A stretch of DNA of 64,000 nt from Bacillus sp. FSL K6-3431 (GTDB lineage: Bacteria; Bacillota; Bacilli; Bacillales; Bacillaceae_C): positions 4,030,001-4,094,000 of the forward strand of contig NZ_JBBOCT010000001.1 in the NCBI RefSeq assembly GCF_038002605.1, in the 5' to 3' direction. Within the stretch, counting starts at the first letter, position 1. Each line of letters begins with the position of its first letter. Under the pieces are notes generated by a model. It searched no databases. It saw only the letters and a program-made list of their open reading frames with translations, and was not told where the DNA came from. Positions 8,536 to 16,761 of this stretch are shown piece by piece. Both the position numbers and the translations under genes were made by a program.

Positions 8536-9755
8536 CAGTTAAATTGAAAGTTGAAAATGTATCAAAGATATTTGGATCACGAGCAAAGAAGGTCATCCCT
8601 ATGGTTGAAAAAGGTGAATCCAAAAGTGATATTTTAGCAAAGACAGGTCATACAGTTGGGGTTTATAATGCATCAATGGATATTATGGAAGGTGAGACCT
8701 TTGTCATTATGGGACTATCAGGCAGTGGGAAGTCAACATTAATTCGCTGCTTTAATATGTTGAATCGGCCTACAGCTGGTGCCATTTATGTTGATGGTGA
8801 AAACATCGTCGAATATAATACGCAGCAACTGAAATATTACCGGCAAAAGAAAATTGCGATGGTTTTCCAGCACTTTGGGCTTTTCAGTCATCGTACGGTA
8901 TTAGAAAATATCGAATATGGGTTGGAAATAAGAGGAATGTCAAAGGAAGAGCGTCAAAAAATTGCACAGTATCAATTAGAAACAGTTGGTTTAAAAGGCT
9001 ATGAAGATCAGTACCCAGATGAGCTCTCTGGTGGGATGCGGCAAAGGGTTGGGATTGCTCGTGCATTGGCGAATGATCCAGATATATTATTAATGGATGA
9101 GCCATTCAGTGCCCTTGACCCATTAATTCGCAGAGAAATGCAACTAGAGCTCATAGACATTCAAAACCGATTGCAGAAAACAATTATTTTCATTACTCAC
9201 GATGTCAATGAAGCTTTTAAAATTGGTGATCGCGTAGCAGTCATGAAGGATGGAAAGGTCGAGCAGATTGGTACACCTGAAGAAATTTTAGATCAGCCAG
9301 CGAATGACTATATTACGGAATTTATAAGAGATATCGATCGATCTAAAATTCTTCAAGCAGAACATATAATGACCAGACCACATGGTTTAGTCTCACTGAA
9401 GGATGGTCTAAATGTGGCGATTAAGGTGATGCGAGAACAAGGCATTTCCAGTGTTTTCGTTACAGACCGTCAGCGTCATCTACAAGGACTTGTAACGATT
9501 GATCGTGCGATAGAGGGCTTAAAACAAAGGAAAACCTTACAAGAGGTCTTGGAAATCGATGTTAATACAGTTGATCCAACAGAATACGTTCAGGCCATTA
9601 TACCGAAAGCATTAGACTCAAAATACCCAATCGTAGTCGTGAATGAAGAGAAACATATTGAAGGAATTATCTTAAGGGTGCATGTATTGGCTAGTTTAAT
9701 CGGGGAAAATGGTAATGGGGAACAAGATGAGGGTAAAGCAGTAGTAGATAAATAG
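8532..9755 (+). CDS. Glycine betaine/proline ABC transporter ATPase with CBS domains
   Basis: A 407-residue ATPase of the OpuAA/ProV type. Walker A GLSGSGKST is at residues 61-69, the signature LSGGMRQRV at about 165, Walker B ILLMDEPF, and the switch His in FITHDVNEA. The C-terminal part (about residues 275-395) carries a CBS pair. In OpuA transporters this part senses ionic strength or cyclic di-AMP, so transport is probably gated by it. The gene overlaps the permease stop by 4 bases and ends before a clear terminator. The order binding protein-permease-ATPase is the reverse of B. subtilis opuAA-AB-AC. Confidence 0.94.
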   Translation: MTVKLKVENVSKIFGSRAKKVIPMVEKGESKSDILAKTGHTVGVYNASMDIMEGETFVIMGLSGSGKSTLIRCFNMLNRPTAGAIYVDGENIVEYNTQQLKYYRQKKIAMVFQHFGLFSHRTVLENIEYGLEIRGMSKEERQKIAQYQLETVGLKGYEDQYPDELSGGMRQRVGIARALANDPDILLMDEPFSALDPLIRREMQLELIDIQNRLQKTIIFITHDVNEAFKIGDRVAVMKDGKVEQIGTPEEILDQPANDYITEFIRDIDRSKILQAEHIMTRPHGLVSLKDGLNVAIKVMREQGISSVFVTDRQRHLQGLVTIDRAIEGLKQRKTLQEVLEIDVNTVDPTEYVQAIIPKALDSKYPIVVVNEEKHIEGIILRVHVLASLIGENGNGEQDEGKAVVDK

Positions 9756-9777
9756 GAAACATAAATATGAAACCAAT

Positions 9778-9821
9778 AAACCAGGCACATCACTTGATTG
9801 AATTGATGTGCCTGGTTTTTG
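9778..9821 (+). terminator. Terminator after the glycine betaine importer
   Basis: AAACCAGGCACATCA and TGATGTGCCTGGTTT form a long stem around a short loop, followed by a T-run. Confidence 0.92.
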
Positions 9822-9860
9822 TTTATACAAGGGATGTTTATTACTGTGAGTGGAAAAAAG

Positions 9861-9890
9861 ATGACATTTGTCATTTTATTCTCATGACAT
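9861..9890 (+). promoter_or_regulatory. Candidate response-regulator operator
   Basis: ATGACATTTGTCAT (9861-9874) is a perfect 14-bp palindrome, and a further ATGACA occurs at 9884-9889. These sit 70-90 bases before an ABC exporter operon that encodes its own NarL/LuxR-type response regulator. That family binds short palindromes, so this is a plausible autoregulatory site. The role is inferred from position only. Confidence 0.4.
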
Positions 9891-9954
9891 AATCTACTGA
9901 TATTTAGAGATTGTGGAATATAAAATGTAAGTATAGATCAGTGGGGGTGAGCGA

Positions 9955-10854
9955 ATGGAAAGTGTAGTGGAGATAAAACAACTAACGAAAGTGTTTAAAG
10001 GGAAGAAAGCGGTTGATCAAGTTTCTTTTTCGATAAAAAACGGTGAGGTTGTTGCTATATTAGGTCCGAATGGTGCAGGAAAGACGACGACGATGTTGAT
10101 GGTGCTTGGTTTATTAAATCCTACAAGTGGTAAATCAAAGCTATTTAATCAAGATGCAAAAGAAAAAAGTGTCCGTGAAAGAATAGGAGTCATGCTTCAA
10201 GAAGTGAGCTTGATGGACGGCTTAAAAGTAAAAGAGATTATTCGACTATTTCGCAGCTATTATCCGAATCCTTTATCAATGGATCAGCTTATTAGTCTTA
10301 CTGGTCTTAGTGAAGAAGATTTAAATAAGCGCACCGAAAAGCTTTCGGGAGGACAAAAACGGAGAGTTGGGTTTGCGTTAGCATTGGCTGGAAATCCAGA
10401 CTTATTATTTTTTGATGAACCAACTGTAGGAATGGATATAACGTCGCGCAAAGTGTTCTGGGAGACAGTGAGAGAACTTGCCGATCAAGGGAAATCAATT
10501 ATTTTCTCAACACATTATTTACAAGAGGCGGATGATATCGCCGATCGGATTATTTTATTCAATAAAGGGACTATTATAGCAGATGGAAAGCCTGCAGAAA
10601 TAAAAAAGAGTCTGACGAAGCAATCGGTTTCGTTTATTACGTCTCCAAATATCCCGCTGAAAGATGTTCTACAACTACCACATGTATCAGAGGTATATGA
10701 GAAAGATGGCAGGACTTTCATTATTACAGACGAGACAGATTCCGTTCTATCTAGCGTTTTTGAGCATAAATGGCATGTAAAAGATATCCAAATTGAGAAG
10801 GGACGTCTCGAGGATGCATTCGAGCAATTGACAGAAGAAAGGGAGGAAATGTAA
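9955..10854 (+). CDS. ABC exporter ATPase (YvfR-like)
   Basis: A 299-residue ATPase of the drug/lipid-exporter class. Walker A GPNGAGKTT is at residues 37-45, signature LSGGQKRRVGFALALAGNP at about 129-147, Walker B LLFFDEPTVGMD, switch His in FSTHYLQEAD. A C-terminal extension of about 80 residues is typical of CcmA/YvfR ATPases. The start has GGGGGTGAG 3-5 nt upstream. The gene abuts a permease, a histidine kinase and a response regulator, as in B. subtilis yvfRSTU and the linearmycin-resistance lnr operon. It probably powers export of, or resistance to, a membrane-active compound. Confidence 0.92.
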   Translation: MESVVEIKQLTKVFKGKKAVDQVSFSIKNGEVVAILGPNGAGKTTTMLMVLGLLNPTSGKSKLFNQDAKEKSVRERIGVMLQEVSLMDGLKVKEIIRLFRSYYPNPLSMDQLISLTGLSEEDLNKRTEKLSGGQKRRVGFALALAGNPDLLFFDEPTVGMDITSRKVFWETVRELADQGKSIIFSTHYLQEADDIADRIILFNKGTIIADGKPAEIKKSLTKQSVSFITSPNIPLKDVLQLPHVSEVYEKDGRTFIITDETDSVLSSVFEHKWHVKDIQIEKGRLEDAFEQLTEEREEM

Positions 10855-11592
10855 ATGAAAATGATGGGGAACCAGTGTAAAGTGGAAGTTTTACGGATGT
10901 TTAGAAATCCATATTATATATTTTGGTCGCTTTTCATGCCACTTATTTTTTATATCATTTTCACGAAGGTAGTCAATATAAATGTTCCGGATAAAGGACT
11001 TTGGGATGCGCATTATTTAATGTCGATGGCTACTTTTAGTGTGATGGGAAGCGCGATTATGACAATGGGAATCCGGATGGTGCAAGAGCGTGCGGAAGGA
11101 TGGACATCATTTATCAAGGTTACTCCATTATCGGGTTTTGTCTATTTTTTAGCTAAAATGCTTGGGCAGACACTTGTCCATGTATTTTCCATCTTCGTTA
11201 TTTTTATTGCAGGAGCTCTGATAAATGGTGTGTCTTTAACAGCCCTCGAGTGGATGATGAGCGGTGGCTGGATACTGCTTGGTTCATTGCCATTTCTTGG
11301 TCTAGGCGTATTAGTAGGGACGATGAAAAGAGTGGATACTGCTTCAGGTGTAAGTAATGTTATTTATATGCTTCTAGCCATTACCGGTGGGATGTGGATG
11401 CCTATGGAAATTTTACCGAAAACAATCCAAACAATCGGGTCATGGCTACCTGCATATAACTTTGCTAATGGTGCCTGGGAGATTATTCGTGGGCATACAC
11501 CTGAATTAAAAAATATAGTCCTGTTGGCGGGGTACCTTCTATTATTCATGGTAATATCAACATATATAAGAAGGAAACAGGAAGCGGTGTAA
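10855..11592 (+). CDS. ABC-2 type exporter permease (YvfS-like)
   Basis: A 245-residue ABC-2 family permease with about six transmembrane segments. It has the N-terminal RMFRNPYYIFWSLFMPLIF segment and the conserved late motif AITGGMWMPMEILP, where the proline-rich turn precedes the last periplasmic-side segment, found in most ABC-2 permeases. It starts immediately after the ATPase stop (GGGAGGAAATGTAA then ATG). Being a single permease, it probably works as a homodimer with the ATPase. Confidence 0.9.
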   Translation: MKMMGNQCKVEVLRMFRNPYYIFWSLFMPLIFYIIFTKVVNINVPDKGLWDAHYLMSMATFSVMGSAIMTMGIRMVQERAEGWTSFIKVTPLSGFVYFLAKMLGQTLVHVFSIFVIFIAGALINGVSLTALEWMMSGGWILLGSLPFLGLGVLVGTMKRVDTASGVSNVIYMLLAITGGMWMPMEILPKTIQTIGSWLPAYNFANGAWEIIRGHTPELKNIVLLAGYLLLFMVISTYIRRKQEAV

Positions 11593-11595
11593 TGC

Positions 11596-12720
11596 TTGAA
11601 GAAACTTCAGATTTTTCCTAAACAACTCGGTATGTTTCCCTACGTCTTTTTAATATATTTAGTTATGCCTTTGTTTTATGTGGCACAAGAAACAGGAATA
11701 AAAGAAATGATTGGCTATGCCTTAATACTGCTTTTTCTTGTGACATACAGACAGCTATATAGTCCATTACCAATTAAACCATATTCCTATTGGTTGGCAG
11801 TACAAATCAGTATTATTGTCATCCTCAGTTTGTGGTATGATCCCAATAATTTGTTTATGGGCTTCTTTCCAGCAAATTTTATTGGTTGGTTCGTAACTAA
11901 AAAGTACTTTTATCGTGCGTTAGTTTCTTTTATAGTGGCATTGATTATTACAACAATCATTACAGCGATACAAGGACTAATGGAAAATATGCTATATTTT
12001 TTCCCATTCTTAATCGTCATGTTTATATCTCCTTTTGGGATACGATCTATAAATAAACGCATGGAATTGGAAAAAGAGCTTGATCAAGCAAATGCACAAA
12101 TAAAGGAGTTAATAAAACGCGAAGAAAGAGTAAGAATTGCTCGGGATTTGCATGATACTTTGGGGCATACATTAACTTTGATTACTTTGCAAAGTCAGTT
12201 GGTACAAAGATTAGCTGAGAAAAAATCAGAGCAGGCAAAAATGGAAGCAAAGGAAATTGAAATAACATCGCGTTCTGCATTGCGGCAGGTTCGTGAACTT
12301 GTTTCTGATATGCGGGCAATTACGATTGCTGATGAACTGGTGGATATGCAGCAAATTTTTATAGCTGCCAATATTTCATTTCAGATTGAAGGAGAATCAA
12401 ACTTCTCTGAAATCCCATTACTGCAGCAAAATATTCTCGGTATGTGTCTTCGAGAGGCAACAACAAATATCGTGAAGCATAGTGCAGCTGAAAATTGCTT
12501 GATTACTTTTTATAAAACAAGAGGTAATTACACAATTGAAATCAAAGATGATGGTATTGGATTGATTGGTAAGGAAAGTATAGGAAATGGTTTGAAAGGT
12601 ATGAAAGAACGTCTCGCTCTTATTGAAGGCGATCTTACCATCCATACTAAGGAAGGTACAGTACTTACGATGGCGATGCCAGTGATTATGAAGCAAGAGA
12701 AAGAAGGGATCTCCCTATGA
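11596..12720 (+). CDS. Sensor histidine kinase (YvfT/DesK-like)
   Basis: A 374-residue membrane kinase. Roughly the first 150 residues hold five or six transmembrane segments with very short loops and no obvious extracellular sensor domain, so it likely senses within the membrane. The HisKA_3 phosphoacceptor block RVRIARDLHDTLGHTLTLI has its His at residue 186. The HATPase domain follows, with LREATTNIVKHS and DDGIGL as N- and G1-box elements. The start is TTG at 11596, three bases after the permease stop, preceded by AGGAAGCGG. It overlaps the response regulator gene by 4 bases. Confidence 0.9.
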   Translation: MKKLQIFPKQLGMFPYVFLIYLVMPLFYVAQETGIKEMIGYALILLFLVTYRQLYSPLPIKPYSYWLAVQISIIVILSLWYDPNNLFMGFFPANFIGWFVTKKYFYRALVSFIVALIITTIITAIQGLMENMLYFFPFLIVMFISPFGIRSINKRMELEKELDQANAQIKELIKREERVRIARDLHDTLGHTLTLITLQSQLVQRLAEKKSEQAKMEAKEIEITSRSALRQVRELVSDMRAITIADELVDMQQIFIAANISFQIEGESNFSEIPLLQQNILGMCLREATTNIVKHSAAENCLITFYKTRGNYTIEIKDDGIGLIGKESIGNGLKGMKERLALIEGDLTIHTKEGTVLTMAMPVIMKQEKEGISL

Positions 12721-13319
12721 TACGAATTGTAATTGCGGAAGACCAGCGAATTTTAAGAGGCGCTCTCGGTGCTTTGCTCGATTTTGAGGAAGATCTTGAA
12801 GTGGTCGGTCAGGCAGGAAATGGTGAGGAAACATTGACGTTGGTAAAAGGGTTTCAACCGGATATATGTCTAATGGATATTGAAATGCCGTTGAAAAGTG
12901 GCCTTGATGTTGCGGCTGAACTAAAGCGGAGCGGTTCTAAATGCAGGGTGATCATGTTAACAACTTTTGCACGCCCAGGGTATTTTGAACGAGCAGTAAA
13001 AGCTGGTGTCCATGGTTATTTATTGAAAGACGGTGCAATTGAAGATCTTGCTGAATCGATTAGGAGAGTAATGCAAGGGAAGCGGGAATTTGCGCATGAG
13101 TTGATCATGAATTCTTATAATGAAGATAATCCACTTACCAAAAGAGAAATGGATATCTTGAAATTAGCTGCAGAAGGAAAAACATCAAAGGAAATATCGG
13201 GGGAGCTATTTTTATCAGCAGGTACAGTTAGAAACTATATGTCAGAGATTCTCCAAAAGCTAAATGCAAAAAACAAGATTGAAGCGATAAGTATTGCAGA
13301 GGAAAAAGGGTGGATTTAA
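12717..13319 (+). CDS. NarL/LuxR-type response regulator (YvfU/DesR-like)
   Basis: A 200-residue regulator. The receiver domain has acidic residues in IAEDQR near position 8-9 and the phosphorylated Asp54 in CLMDIEMP. The C-terminal LuxR-type helix-turn-helix is at about residues 140-195 (LTKREMDILKLAAEGKTSKE, then LFLSAGTVRNYMSEILQKL). It is the partner of the upstream kinase and probably controls this ABC exporter; a palindrome before the operon at 9861 is a candidate site. A short terminator follows at once. Confidence 0.93.
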   Translation: MIRIVIAEDQRILRGALGALLDFEEDLEVVGQAGNGEETLTLVKGFQPDICLMDIEMPLKSGLDVAAELKRSGSKCRVIMLTTFARPGYFERAVKAGVHGYLLKDGAIEDLAESIRRVMQGKREFAHELIMNSYNEDNPLTKREMDILKLAAEGKTSKEISGELFLSAGTVRNYMSEILQKLNAKNKIEAISIAEEKGWI

Positions 13320-13350
13320 GGCTGTTCCAAAATGAACAGCCATTATTTTA
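13320..13350 (+). terminator. Terminator after the exporter/two-component operon
   Basis: GGCTGTTC-CAAAAT-GAACAGCC followed by ATTATTTTA. The stem is perfect, the T-run modest. Confidence 0.8.
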
Positions 13351-13519
13351 CTAGGAGTAATTGATAGAAGATTAGAACATAAGTATACAAACTTCTAAAT
13401 AGTCTTTTTAAAAGTCAAATAAGATAGGTAAATGACTTCTAAAATGCTAGTTAATCGCTACATAACAATATAAATAGTTGGAAATACAAAACTGGTAAAG
13501 GTGGGTTGAAATTTTTCAT

Positions 13520-14281
13520 CTAGATGGCTTTTGCTTTAATGAAAAACCGATGCTGTTTCACATCAAAATAACCCTTTTCCTGGATTAATTCGTGAATTTT
13601 ATATAAATTTGTTATGTTTTTTTCCATATTAAAATCGGGAACTTGCCATGGTATTGCTTTTAAATAATAAACTAGTGCCCCAATATCATAAAATCTTTGA
13701 TTAGGGTACTCCTCCCGACATTGCAAAATATCAAATCCATGTTCTAATAATTCCATTTTAGCGCGTTCTAAGTTCCAATCGTAAAACTCCTCATTAATTG
13801 GCAACCCTAAAGCTTGATTGATTTCGTGACAATCATGCCCGCCGACTTGCTGTGTTAAGAATATGGCATTTGTGGACATTATTCTTCTTACTTCTTGATT
13901 GGAGTAAGCCTCATGCTTATTTAAAACCAAATCAAAATAGTTCGTCTCTAAAGGAAGACTTTCATCCTCTTCTACTTCAAATACTTTTACCCCAAGTGGT
14001 TCAAGGCGCTTTCTAGCAATAGGGACGTTTGGTTTATACGCCTCCGTTGCGAACACTACTTTTGGGAATGGTCTGACCTTCGATATAAATTCTCCTCCAC
14101 CTGTACCCATATCCAACATGAAGTCAGCATGTTGGATGAGTGGTAATGCCATACTTGCATAAGACCATGTAAGGGGTTCACTATCTAATCTTCCTGTCCC
14201 TGTCACATAGGAAAAGTCCCATCCCGAAAAAGGTTGATCTAAGCTTTTGATTAATAATTCGAAATGTTTGTCAGTTAAAAT
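13520..14281 (-). CDS. Class I SAM-dependent methyltransferase, apparent AUU start
   Basis: A methyltransferase of about 253 residues. SAM-binding motif I reads MLDMGTGGGEFIS, with an acidic strand later (VFATEAYKPN). The first conventional start is GTG at 14206. However, the frame stays open upstream to a stop at 14285-14287, and the extra residues read QPFSGWDFSYVTGTGR, which looks like the conserved N-terminus of this family. No ATG, GTG or TTG exists in that extension. An ATT codon at 14281-14279 has GGGGGGA 7-8 nt upstream, so it is taken as the start. The substrate is unknown. The gene is transcribed alone. Confidence 0.75.
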   Translation of the reverse strand: MLTDKHFELLIKSLDQPFSGWDFSYVTGTGRLDSEPLTWSYASMALPLIQHADFMLDMGTGGGEFISKVRPFPKVVFATEAYKPNVPIARKRLEPLGVKVFEVEEDESLPLETNYFDLVLNKHEAYSNQEVRRIMSTNAIFLTQQVGGHDCHEINQALGLPINEEFYDWNLERAKMELLEHGFDILQCREEYPNQRFYDIGALVYYLKAIPWQVPDFNMEKNITNLYKIHELIQEKGYFDVKQHRFFIKAKAI

Positions 14282-14366
14282 GGTTTAGTCCCCCCAGTTT
14301 TTTATATGTACATTGTTTTTAAAAGGAAGTTCACATTGGTCTATATATGTAGGGCGATTCTGAAAA

Positions 14367-14912
14367 TTAATTAGTTATTCGAACATTTTTAATTGGGAAG
14401 AATACGAGTTTACTTTTTCCAATAATATTTTTCTCATCGATATACCCCAATAAATTTCTGCTGTCACCACTTTCAAGTCGATTATCACCCATCACAAAAT
14501 ATTGTTTTGCAGGAATTGTTAAGGGGCCGAAATCGCCTGTCAAAAGCATCCCTTTTTTATCTGCAATAATTTTATTTTCCTTTAAATAAGGTTCCTTAAC
14601 CTTTTTATTATTGATAAATAAAAGATCACTTTTCATTTCTAATACGTCTCCAGGTAAGGCAATCACTCTTTTTACATAATTGTTTTCTGTTCCTTTTATA
14701 ATGATTATATCGCCTCTTTTGATTTCGCCAATCCAACTGGAGGTCTTACTTACAAAGATCCGCTCTCTATCATGAAGAGTAGGCTCCATTGAAGCGCCAT
14801 CGACGATAAAGGGGGAAAATATGAAAGTACGAAGGATAAATACAATGACAACTGCTATTAAAATAGACTTTAACCAACTAGTTCCTTGTTCGTGTGTCGA
14901 TTGATTTAGCAT
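14367..14912 (-). CDS. sipS: Signal peptidase I (SipS-like)
   Basis: A 181-residue type I signal peptidase. One N-terminal membrane anchor lies at about residues 15-35. The catalytic Ser41 is in DGASMEPTL and the catalytic Lys81 in YVKRVIALPGD; the later box GDNRLESGDSR is also conserved. The enzyme removes signal peptides from exported proteins on the outer face of the membrane. The length matches Bacillus SipS/SipT. The start has AAAGGAGAAC upstream. Which sip paralogue it is cannot be decided from the window. Confidence 0.93.
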   Translation of the reverse strand: MLNQSTHEQGTSWLKSILIAVVIVFILRTFIFSPFIVDGASMEPTLHDRERIFVSKTSSWIGEIKRGDIIIIKGTENNYVKRVIALPGDVLEMKSDLLFINNKKVKEPYLKENKIIADKKGMLLTGDFGPLTIPAKQYFVMGDNRLESGDSRNLLGYIDEKNIIGKSKLVFFPIKNVRITN

Positions 14913-15064
14913 CTTTGTTCTCCTTTCATGTGTTTTGATTATTTACTTAATATTCTCCATGAAAACCGTTATCCCTGCAAGTATGATGGAAATGTATAGA
15001 TTTGAAAGGAAGGAAAAACAATTGTTAGAGGGAATATTTAAAAAGGTGAAAAACTAGGAGTGGT

Positions 15065-15493
15065 ATGGAAATGAAAAAAGCCATGATTTTCTGCCTTATA
15101 TTCATTCATATGATTTTAATTGTAATTGGCTGTAATAAAAAAGAAGAACAGCATTTATTAACTCGGGTCGATGTCCAGCAAATAAATGCTGAAAGGGTAT
15201 CAAGTGATGTTAAAATGATTGTGGAGCAAACGGAATTAACTGAGCTTGAAGATATTTTCAATGAAATAGAATGGGAGTCAAATGTGAAAATAGAAATGTC
15301 GCGAAGAGAGGATATCAAAGCAACTTTCTTTTACGAAATAGATAAAAATATGCCAGAAAGATTAGCAGAATATCGCATCTGGTTTCATGAAGAAAGTGGA
15401 ACAGCGGAATTGACTAGCAATATTGAAAAAGAAAGCTATGGAAAATTGAATCGAGAGAATGCTGAAAAGTTAAAGGCATTGTTTTTACCATAA
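15065..15493 (+). CDS. Small predicted lipoprotein
   Basis: A 142-residue protein not recognised as a known family. The N-terminus looks like a lipoprotein signal: basic start, hydrophobic stretch, then LIVIGC with the Cys at about residue 23. The mature part is hydrophilic and charged, with repeated Glu/Lys. AGGAG lies 4 nt before the ATG at 15065 and 10 nt before a second in-frame ATG at 15071, so either could be used. It stands alone between divergent sipS and mscL; no function can be assigned. Confidence 0.7.
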   Translation: MEMKKAMIFCLIFIHMILIVIGCNKKEEQHLLTRVDVQQINAERVSSDVKMIVEQTELTELEDIFNEIEWESNVKIEMSRREDIKATFFYEIDKNMPERLAEYRIWFHEESGTAELTSNIEKESYGKLNRENAEKLKALFLP

Positions 15494-15566
15494 GCGTATT
15501 TATACTCTTGAAATATTTGTATCATTTTGTAGAATGATAGTACGCTTTTGAAAAGGAGAATGTGAA

Positions 15567-15947
15567 ATGTGGGAGGATTTTAAGAAGTTTGCTATTCAAG
15601 GTAATGTAATGGATTTAGCGGTTGCAGTTGTAATTGGTGCTGCTTTTGGGAAAATCGTTGGATCATTAGTTAATAATATCATCATGCCACTTGTTGGAAT
15701 ATTGCTTGGTGGAAAAAGTTTTGAAAAACTTTATTATGCATACGAGGATACGAAGATTGAATACGGAATTTTTATCCAAAGCATTGTCGATTTCTTTATT
15801 ATTGCTATTTCAATCTTTGTTTTTATCAAGATACTCGGTAGCTTGAAACAAAAGAAAGAAGAGGAGATCGAGGAAGAAGAAGAAGAGCCTACAGCTGAAG
15901 TCGCGTTATTGGTAGAAATTCGTGATCTGTTGAAAAATCAAAAGTAA
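15567..15947 (+). CDS. mscL: Large-conductance mechanosensitive channel
   Basis: A 126-residue channel protein. The amphipathic N-terminal helix and first transmembrane helix read MWEDFKKFAIQGNVMDLAVA followed by VVIGAAFGKIV, the family signature; the second transmembrane helix lies at about residues 68-90, followed by an acidic, Glu-rich C-terminal helix. It forms a pentameric pore that opens under membrane tension to release solutes on hypo-osmotic shock, complementing the betaine importer nearby. The start has AAAAGGAG 9 nt upstream. Confidence 0.96.
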   Translation: MWEDFKKFAIQGNVMDLAVAVVIGAAFGKIVGSLVNNIIMPLVGILLGGKSFEKLYYAYEDTKIEYGIFIQSIVDFFIIAISIFVFIKILGSLKQKKEEEIEEEEEEPTAEVALLVEIRDLLKNQK

Positions 15948-15952
15948 TATAA

Positions 15953-15996
15953 AAAACAAACCGGAGGCAGTTTAACTTGCTCCGGTTTGTTTTTTT
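15953..15996 (+). terminator. Bidirectional terminator between mscL and yceI-like genes
   Basis: AAAACAAACCGGAG and CTCCGGTTTGTTTT pair around a 13-nt loop, with A-run and T-run on both sides. It serves the convergent genes mscL (+) and the YceI-family gene (-). Confidence 0.9.
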
Positions 15997-16531
15997 ATGC
16001 TTCTTTAGCAGCTTGAATTTCAAGTTGTATTTTTACATCATCACTAACAAGTACGCCACCAGTTTCAAGTGCTGCGTTCCAGTTCAATCCATATTCACTA
16101 CGTTTTAGCTTACCTTCAACAGTGAATCCAGCTTTTTCTGCTCCGCTCATCGGATCTTTTGCAAGACCTTCAAAAGTAACTGTAAATGTTTCAGGTTTCG
16201 TTACACCGTGCAAGGAAACATCGCCTGTAAGGGCATATGTATCTTTGCTTTGTTTTTCAATTTTCGTTGAAGTAAAAGTCAATTCAGGATATTTCTCTAC
16301 TTCGAAAAAATCAGCAGACCGAAGATGGTTGTCACGGTCCTCATTACGTGTGTCGATGCTAGCTACATCAATTTTGAAGCTTATGTTTGCAGATGTTAGA
16401 TCGGTTGGATCTGCTTCAACCTTAGCACTGAATTCATTAAAAGATCCTCTTACTCTAGAAACCATCATATGTCTGATTGAAAAATCAACGTTACTGTGTG
16501 CAGTATCAACATTCCATGTAGAAATTGTCAT
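15995..16531 (-). CDS. YceI family lipid-binding protein
   Basis: A 178-residue protein of the YceI family, beta-barrels that bind long isoprenoid chains. Characteristic segments are WNVDTAHSNVDFSIRHMMVS at the N-terminus, a central DIKDVASID-like block (KIDVASIDTRNEDRDNHLRS, then DFFEVEKYPELTF) and a C-terminal KLKRSEYGLNW. It has no signal peptide, so it is probably cytoplasmic. The start is ATG at 16531, 7 nt after GGAGGG; a TTG further upstream overlaps that ribosome site and is rejected. Confidence 0.92.
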   Translation of the reverse strand: MTISTWNVDTAHSNVDFSIRHMMVSRVRGSFNEFSAKVEADPTDLTSANISFKIDVASIDTRNEDRDNHLRSADFFEVEKYPELTFTSTKIEKQSKDTYALTGDVSLHGVTKPETFTVTFEGLAKDPMSGAEKAGFTVEGKLKRSEYGLNWNAALETGGVLVSDDVKIQLEIQAAKEA

Positions 16532-16761
16532 GAAAAATCCCTCCAATAATTTTAATTACAAAAAGTAAGTAACTAACATTAATATACATGCCTTTGAAAT
16601 AAATGTAAAGAACTTATTTTGATTTTGACTTTACCTTCAAAAGAAATGATAATTATGTTAAAGATGATCGCTTTACAATTCCCTAATAATAGCGTGATAA
16701 AACAAAATGTTTAAGGGCAAATATAATGTTAGATGAATTTACAGAAGCGGAGTGGATTATA

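Noticed and set aside
16726..16761. Upstream ATG start for pdp
   Set aside because: It would add 12 residues absent from homologues; GTG at 16762 gives the expected MRMVD start with its own ribosome site.
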